Source: Cordia subcordata (lineage: Eukaryota > Streptophyta > Magnoliopsida > Boraginales > Cordiaceae). From it: DNA of 64,000 nucleotides. The stretch spans positions 992,001-1,056,000 of the forward strand of contig JAPTOF010000032.1 of NCBI GenBank assembly GCA_028554755.1. The letters run 5' to 3'. Below, one piece after another: positions 59,067-64,000 of this stretch (position 1 is its first letter; each line of letters begins with the position of its first letter). The position numbers were made by a program, and so were the translations under genes. The notes beneath the pieces were generated by a model, which saw only the letters and a list, made by a program, of their open reading frames with translations, was not told the DNA's origin and ran no database searches.

Positions 59067-60574
59067 ATGAATCTCGTAAGTTGGAATTTTCAGGGCCTAG
59101 GGTCTCCCTTGCCACTTCGTCATCTAAAAGACTATAATTCATCGTAGGCCTAGTATTATTTGCTTAATGGAAACCAAGGCTTCTCAATCGTGTATTAAGC
59201 GAGTTTTTTGTCATCAAAGATATCAAACACCTTGTATTATGCCGCCTGTTGGATGATCTGGTGCATTGGCAGTGTTGTGGCAGGGAGCTATTCCTGTGAC
59301 TCTTCTCTGGTAAGTAGATTTTTGGTGCATATCAAGGTGCATGATACTACTCGCCCTCCTTAGTTTCTTACTTATTGCCATGTGCATCCATCTCATGATC
59401 TGAAACGTGAGGTCTGGCGCCAACTTTTACATCTTAAGGATCAGTTTAGGGGGCCATGGGTTGTTTTAAGGGATTTTGATAATATCATGCATCAATATGA
59501 GAATTCTGGTAGGTGCCCATGCTATACTGCGAAAATCTTGGCGCTCCGTGATTTTATTTCTTAGCTTGAATTGATGGATATGGAACTTAAAGGGTGTCGG
59601 TACCCTTGGTCTAACAGTCAAGACGGCATTCATGTGGTTAAGCAACATATTGACAAGGTGTTTTGTTCTCCGGATTGGCGAATCAATTGTTCCACTGCTT
59701 GGGCGGAGCTGCTTCATACATGTGGCTTCGATCACTCTTCTTTTGTTCCTTCATTTATAGGCTGATTTCACACCTCATCATTGCCGTTTTATATTTCAGC
59801 AGTATTGGGTAGATCATGATGATTGTGAGGATGTAGTTCGTACCAGTTAAGGTAAGGATTGTCCTTTTGATGGTCTTGACCGTGCTTATCACAAGAGTGC
59901 AAGGTGTGGTATGGAATTGACTTCTTGGAGTCAACGCACTTTAGATAACGCTTGAAAATAGATTAACTATTGGACTAGGTAGCTGAACTTTTATTAATCA
60001 TTTCCTTCGTCTTTACATGCGCAAGAATAGATTGATGCTATTACCAGCCTGTCTAATGCTTTGTGTGTGAAGGACGAAAAATTTTGGGTAGCTACGTCCT
60101 AGGCCAAGTGGTTGCAATGTGGTGATAAAAATACTAAATATTTCCACGCGACCACTATTTAGAGGCGAGCTTGTAATCGAAATTCTAGACTGCAGTTGTG
60201 CGATGGGACTTGGACTTCTAATGTCCAGCGTCTTAAAGACACCTTTGAAAAAACTTTATTAATCTTTATTCTTCAGTTGGTGCCTATGACTTTAGGCCTA
60301 TCCTTGATGAAGTTTAGCTGCTAGTTGCTGATGACATGAATGCTCAGCTTTTATGTCCTATTATTGAGAAAGAGGTGAGAAAGGCTGTCTTCTCTATAGG
60401 GGCTAATGAAGTACCTGGGCTAGATGGTATTACTATGCTATTTTATCATCGGTTTTGAAGCATTGTCAAGGGTGATGTCTATGCGGCGGTGTCTAGCTTT
60501 CTCGATGGTGCCCAACTGTCTTCCATGGTAAATCATACGTTGATCTCCTTGGTGCCTAAGACTCCTAATCCTAC
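59067..60574 (+). pseudogene. LINE ORF2: endonuclease and start of reverse transcriptase
   Basis: ATG at 59067 opens NLVSWNFQGLGSPLPLRHLK, the start of AP-type endonucleases (WNxxGLG). IICLMETKASQS (near 59160) supplies the catalytic Glu. The GDFN motif is degraded to LRDFDN near 59470, and the SDH motif is degraded to GFDHSSF near 59735. The RT region begins near 60365 with EKEVRKAVFSIGANEVPGLD and continues to LISLVPKTPNPTVD, where it is cut by copia D. Many stops are present, so it is inactive. Confidence 0.8.
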
Positions 60575-60716
60575 TGTTGACTAAGAATAAAAGAAAGCGT
60601 TCGTACTCTCAATAGTACTTAGTCCCATATATTTATACAATTGTAAAGTAGAAAAAATAAAGTATCTCTTTCGATATGGGAGAGATTTAGTACAAAGACA
60701 ATCACTATACTTAACA
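60575..60716 (-). repeat. 3' LTR of copia D (142 bp)
   Basis: On the minus strand it starts TGTTAAGTATAGTG directly behind the purine tract and ends CTTAGTCAACA. It contains TATAAATA on the minus strand at 60637-60630. The left boundary could be off by a few bases because the LINE frame also fits up to about 60580. Confidence 0.7.
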
Positions 60717-60730
60717 ATCCCCCTCAAGCT
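60717..60730 (-). other. Polypurine tract of copia D
   Basis: AGCTTGAGGGGGAT on the minus strand immediately precedes the LTR start TGTTAAG. Confidence 0.8.
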
Positions 60731-60812
60731 GGAGCATATATATCATAAGTACCTAGCTTGTTAGAAATATACGTAACACAGGGGCCAATAAGAGATTTTG
60801 TAGACAAAATAG

Positions 60813-63800
60813 CTAATTGATCACTAGAGCTAACATAAGAAGTAACAAGCTCTTTTGATAACTTCTCTTTCCAAAATGATAATCAATCTCTATATGCTTC
60901 GTCCGGTCATGAAACACTGAATTTGTGGCTATGTGAATGGCAACTTGATTATCATATATAAGCTTCATCAGACCAGGATTACCAAACCCAATTTCTGTGA
61001 GAAGATTTTTAACCCATATTAACTCACAAGTAGCAAGACCCATGGCTCGATATTCTGACTTAGCACTTGAGCATGCAACCATATCTTGCTTCTTACTTTT
61101 TCACGAGACAAGATTTCCCCCAACAAACGCACAATATCTAGAAGTTGACCGCCTATCAGAAGGACTACCTGCCCGATCTGCATCGAGCACCTAGTAATAT
61201 CTATATGTCCCCTGTTACTGTAAAGTAACCCTTTTCTAGGAGATTCTTTAATAAACCTCAAAATTCGAAGAACTGCATCCTAATGCCTTGTTTGTGGAGC
61301 ATTCAGGAACTGGCTTACCACATTAACTGCAGATGAGATGTCTAGTCAAGTCATAGTAAGATAATTGAGTTTTTCGACCAATCTTCTACATCTTCTTGGA
61401 TCTGTCATCAACTCCCCCTCTTCTGCAGAAGTTTCACATTCGGATCCATCAGTGAATCACAAGGTCGTGCACCAAGTAGTCCTATCTCACTCAACATATC
61501 TAAAGCATACTTTCGCTGAGATAAATAAATTTCTTGTTTTGATTTTGCCACCTCTATGCCCAAGAAATAGTGTAAATGACCCAAATCTTTGGTTTGAAAC
61601 TTCTGATGGAGAAATGCCTTTAGGTCATTTATGCCTGCAATGTCATCACTAGTTATTACAATATCATCAACATATACAACTAGCAAAAGGTGTTTTCCAT
61701 TAGAACATGGGTAGAAGATAGAATGATCAACACCATACCGTGTTAATCCACATTCAAGAACTGCCATACTGAAACGTCCAAACCAAGTTCGGCGTGATTG
61801 CTTGAGACCATAGAGAGCCTTTTTTAGGTGACAGACCTTTTTAGACTTCCCCTGAGCAATAAGCTTTGGAGGTTGCTCCATATACACCTCTTCATCAAGA
61901 TCACCATTAAGAAAGGCATTTTAATATCAAGTTGATGAAGAGACCAATTATGTATAGCAGCTAGAGCAAGGAATATAAGAACAGAGGACATTTTTGCAAT
62001 AGGAGAAAACGCATTGCTGTAATCAAGACCATAGACCTGTGTATATCCCTTAGCCATAAGACGGGCTTTTAGGCGATTAAGACGTCCGTTTGGAGAGACC
62101 TTCACTGTATACACCCAACGACAACCAATAAGGGACTTACCAGGTGGTAAATCAACCAACTCCCAAGTTCCATTATCATGTAGGGCAGACATCTCCTCAA
62201 GCATTGCAGCCCGCCAACCTAGATGAGCACATGTTTTTGCCACAGTCTTAGGCGTTGAAACAGAGGATAACTATGCAACAATAAGGCATAGGAAGGGGAT
62301 AAACCATTATATGTCACAAAATTAGAAATAGGATGTTTGGTGGTACACAAATGAATAACTTTATGAAGTGCGATAGATAGGTCAATGTCAGAAGGCATAA
62401 GAACAGGGGCTGGATCTGAAGGCGATAAGCTAATTGGTACCAGTGTAGGTGATGGAGCATGATGGCGATAGGCATAAACCTGAAGGCCCAGTCTATCCAG
62501 GCACGAAGTGTCCACTGTGGAAAGAGAACAAGTGGGGGTAATCGTAAGAGCATGAGTGTTAGGGGTATCGAAGATAGGCACGGGGCGGGGCAATGACTCG
62601 ACTACTGGAGTAGGAGAGGGACTAGAAGGAAAGTAAGGAGTTGTCTCGAAAAAGGTGACATCAGTAGATACAAACCATTTATTGAGTTGTGGAGAGTAAC
62701 ATTGATGTCCTTTTTGTTGTCGGGTATAGCCAAGGAAAACACACTTAATGGACCGAGCCCCTAACTTGTCTATCCCGGGAGAGAGATTATGAACAAAACA
62801 GACACAGCCAAAAACCGAAGGGGGTAAGGCATAGATAGGATCATGGGGAAATAAAATGGAGAAGGGAATCTGATCATGAAGCAAAGAAGAGGGCATTTTG
62901 TTAACAAGATACAGTAGTCAAAACGACACCATCCCAAAACGAAGGGGCGCATTCATATGAAGCGGAAGGGTGCGGGCTGTCTCAATAAGATGGCAATTTT
63001 TCCACTCGACGACCCCGTTCTGCTGTGACATGTATACACAAGATGTTTGGTGAAGGATACCGCGAGTAGTCAAAAATGAAGTGAAAGCACCAGACAAGTA
63101 TTTTTTAGCATTATCACTCCAAAATGTTTTGATGGAAACTCTGAACTGTGTGTAAATTTCATTATAAAATTTCGAGAAGATAGAAAAAACTTCAGAACGT
63201 TATTTCATTAAGAAAAGCCAAGTCATGCGAGAATAATCACCAATGAACGTTACAAAATAACAAAATCTAAATTTGGAAACAATGTGACTCGGACCCCAAA
63301 TATTAGAATGAACGAGAGCAAAGGGAGCAACAGCCCGTTTATTGACGCGATTACTAAAAGAGCTACGACTATGTTTACTTAATTGACACGACTCAAAAGA
63401 AATCTCACTAATATGACTAAGATTGAGAACCATTTTCTTGAGACTAGCCAAAGATGGATGTCTTAAACGAGAATGGACTTGCTTTGGTGCAGGGGCAACA
63501 GCATGTGTAGCAGGGACAGACGAATCAAGATAGTAAAGACCGCGCTCTTCATGCCTGGTACCAATCTTCATGCCCGTCTTCAGATCCTGAAAAGACACAG
63601 AGGTAGGAGTAAAGGTTACAGAACAATTAAGGGATTTAGTGAGTTTACTGATAGACAAAAGATTAAAAGGGAATTTCGAAAGATATAAAACTGAGGGCAA
63701 CACGATAGAGGATATGGGACGGCATTACCAACTCCATGAGCAGACGTAGAAGAGTCATTGACAAGTGTAACACTAGAGAAGAACCAGGGGTGAAAATTAG

Positions 63801-63945
63801 AAAGTAAATGAATATTATCAGTAATATGGTTAGATGCACCAAAGTTAATAACCCAAGGACTATGATTTGGCTTAGCAGTAGAAAGAAGTGCAAAAGATGA
63901 ACAAACATTGGCATAAAAAGCAGTGGTGCTGTGGGTGGGATGCAT
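60813..63945 (-). pseudogene. Copia D pol: protease, integrase, RT, RNase H
   Basis: Minus-strand order. Protease is near 63850 (SPWVINFGASNHITDN); the DSG box is NFG, so the catalytic Asp is lost. The integrase zinc region is near 63440 (HSRLRHPSLASLKKM; SFESCQLSKHSRSSF, one Cys lost). The integrase core follows: FIGDYSRMTWLF, FWSDNAKKYLSG, SQQNGVVEWKN. The frame 62896-62219 holds the VFGCVCFVHNLSP and CVFLGYTRQQKGHQCY region and a Pro/Ser-rich linker. RT spans 62243-61408, with NGTWELVDLPPGKSLIGC, KARLMAKGYTQVYGLDY, LKKALYGLKQSRRTW and an intact box YVDDIVITSDD near 61670. RNase H is at 61082-60813 (SSAKSEYRAMGLATCELIW). A few stops and shifts (for example near 61900, 61405 and 63195) break it into blocks. 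Confidence 0.85.
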
Positions 63946-64000
63946 TGCTTTTTGAGATGCCTACAACTACAAAAGCTGAGAGTACTCCTCCTTAGTAATA

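Larger units (their letters stand above)
57150..60574 (+). mobile_element. L1-type LINE, 3' part removed by copia D
   Basis: 5' UTR (about 57150-57374), ORF1 (57375-59055) and ORF2 (59067 to 60574) lie in the usual L1 order. ORF2 stops in the RT domain exactly where the copia D LTR begins. The rest of the LINE would lie beyond copia D, outside the window. Confidence 0.8.
60575..64000 (-). mobile_element. Copia element D, 3' part, inserted in the LINE
   Basis: On the minus strand the window holds the protease, integrase, RT, RNase H, PPT and 3' LTR; gag and the 5' LTR are beyond 64000. The short LTR suggests an Ale/Retrofit-like lineage (inference). The open frames are longer than those of copia A and B (225, 167 and 159 codons), so it is probably the youngest retroelement here, consistent with its position inside the LINE. 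Confidence 0.8.

Overview
This window is nuclear DNA from a flowering plant, most likely a dicot. It is AT-rich, one gene carries nine coding exons with GT-AG introns, and most of the rest is degenerate plant transposon sequence (MULE, Ty1/copia, Ty3/gypsy, LINE). The species cannot be told from the sequence. I saw no rRNA, tRNA, CRISPR array or prokaryotic operon. The only gene that looks intact is a FIP1[V]/FIPS5-type pre-mRNA 3'-end-processing factor on the + strand, 43538-56521.

Layout, left to right. (1) 1 to about 7860: the right part of a Mutator-like element carrying a decayed FAR1/FRS-type transposase end (+) and, tail to tail with it, a decayed Ulp1 (C48) peptidase gene (-); its introns and spacers hold a minisatellite built on ACTGAACAAACAACTATC. 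(2) 7861-11340: gene-free AT-rich DNA with a possible 1-kb non-autonomous hAT element. (3) About 11340-38748: a nest of retrotransposons. A Sirevirus-like copia element (A, +) has a solo LTR with a perfect 5-bp target duplication inside its 5' LTR. Its gag is split by a Tat-lineage gypsy element (14351-31481, coding on -). That gypsy element in turn holds a second copia element (B, +, to 22373). (4) 38749-43400: AT-rich DNA with tandem duplications, minus-strand remnants of host-gene exons (part SCAR/WAVE-like) and a foldback MITE next to the FIPS5 promoter. (5) 43406-57150: TATA box, CT-rich leader, FIPS5 coding exons and 3' flank. (6) 57150-60574: an L1-type LINE (ORF1 with zinc knuckle, ORF2 endonuclease and start of RT) cut off by (7) a copia element D (-) with a very short LTR that runs past the window end.

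How the parts relate. FIPS5 would act in the nucleus in the cleavage and polyadenylation machinery, linking poly(A) polymerase and CPSF through its central Fip1 motif. The retroelements are independent parasites, and all their coding regions contain stops or frameshifts. The order of insertion can be read from the nesting: copia A first, gypsy into A, copia B into gypsy; solo LTR into the A LTR; LINE before copia D. Copia A's gag frame resumes exactly when the gypsy element and one target-site copy are removed, so the gypsy element landed in a coding gag. Boundaries marked approximate come from reading alignments by eye.
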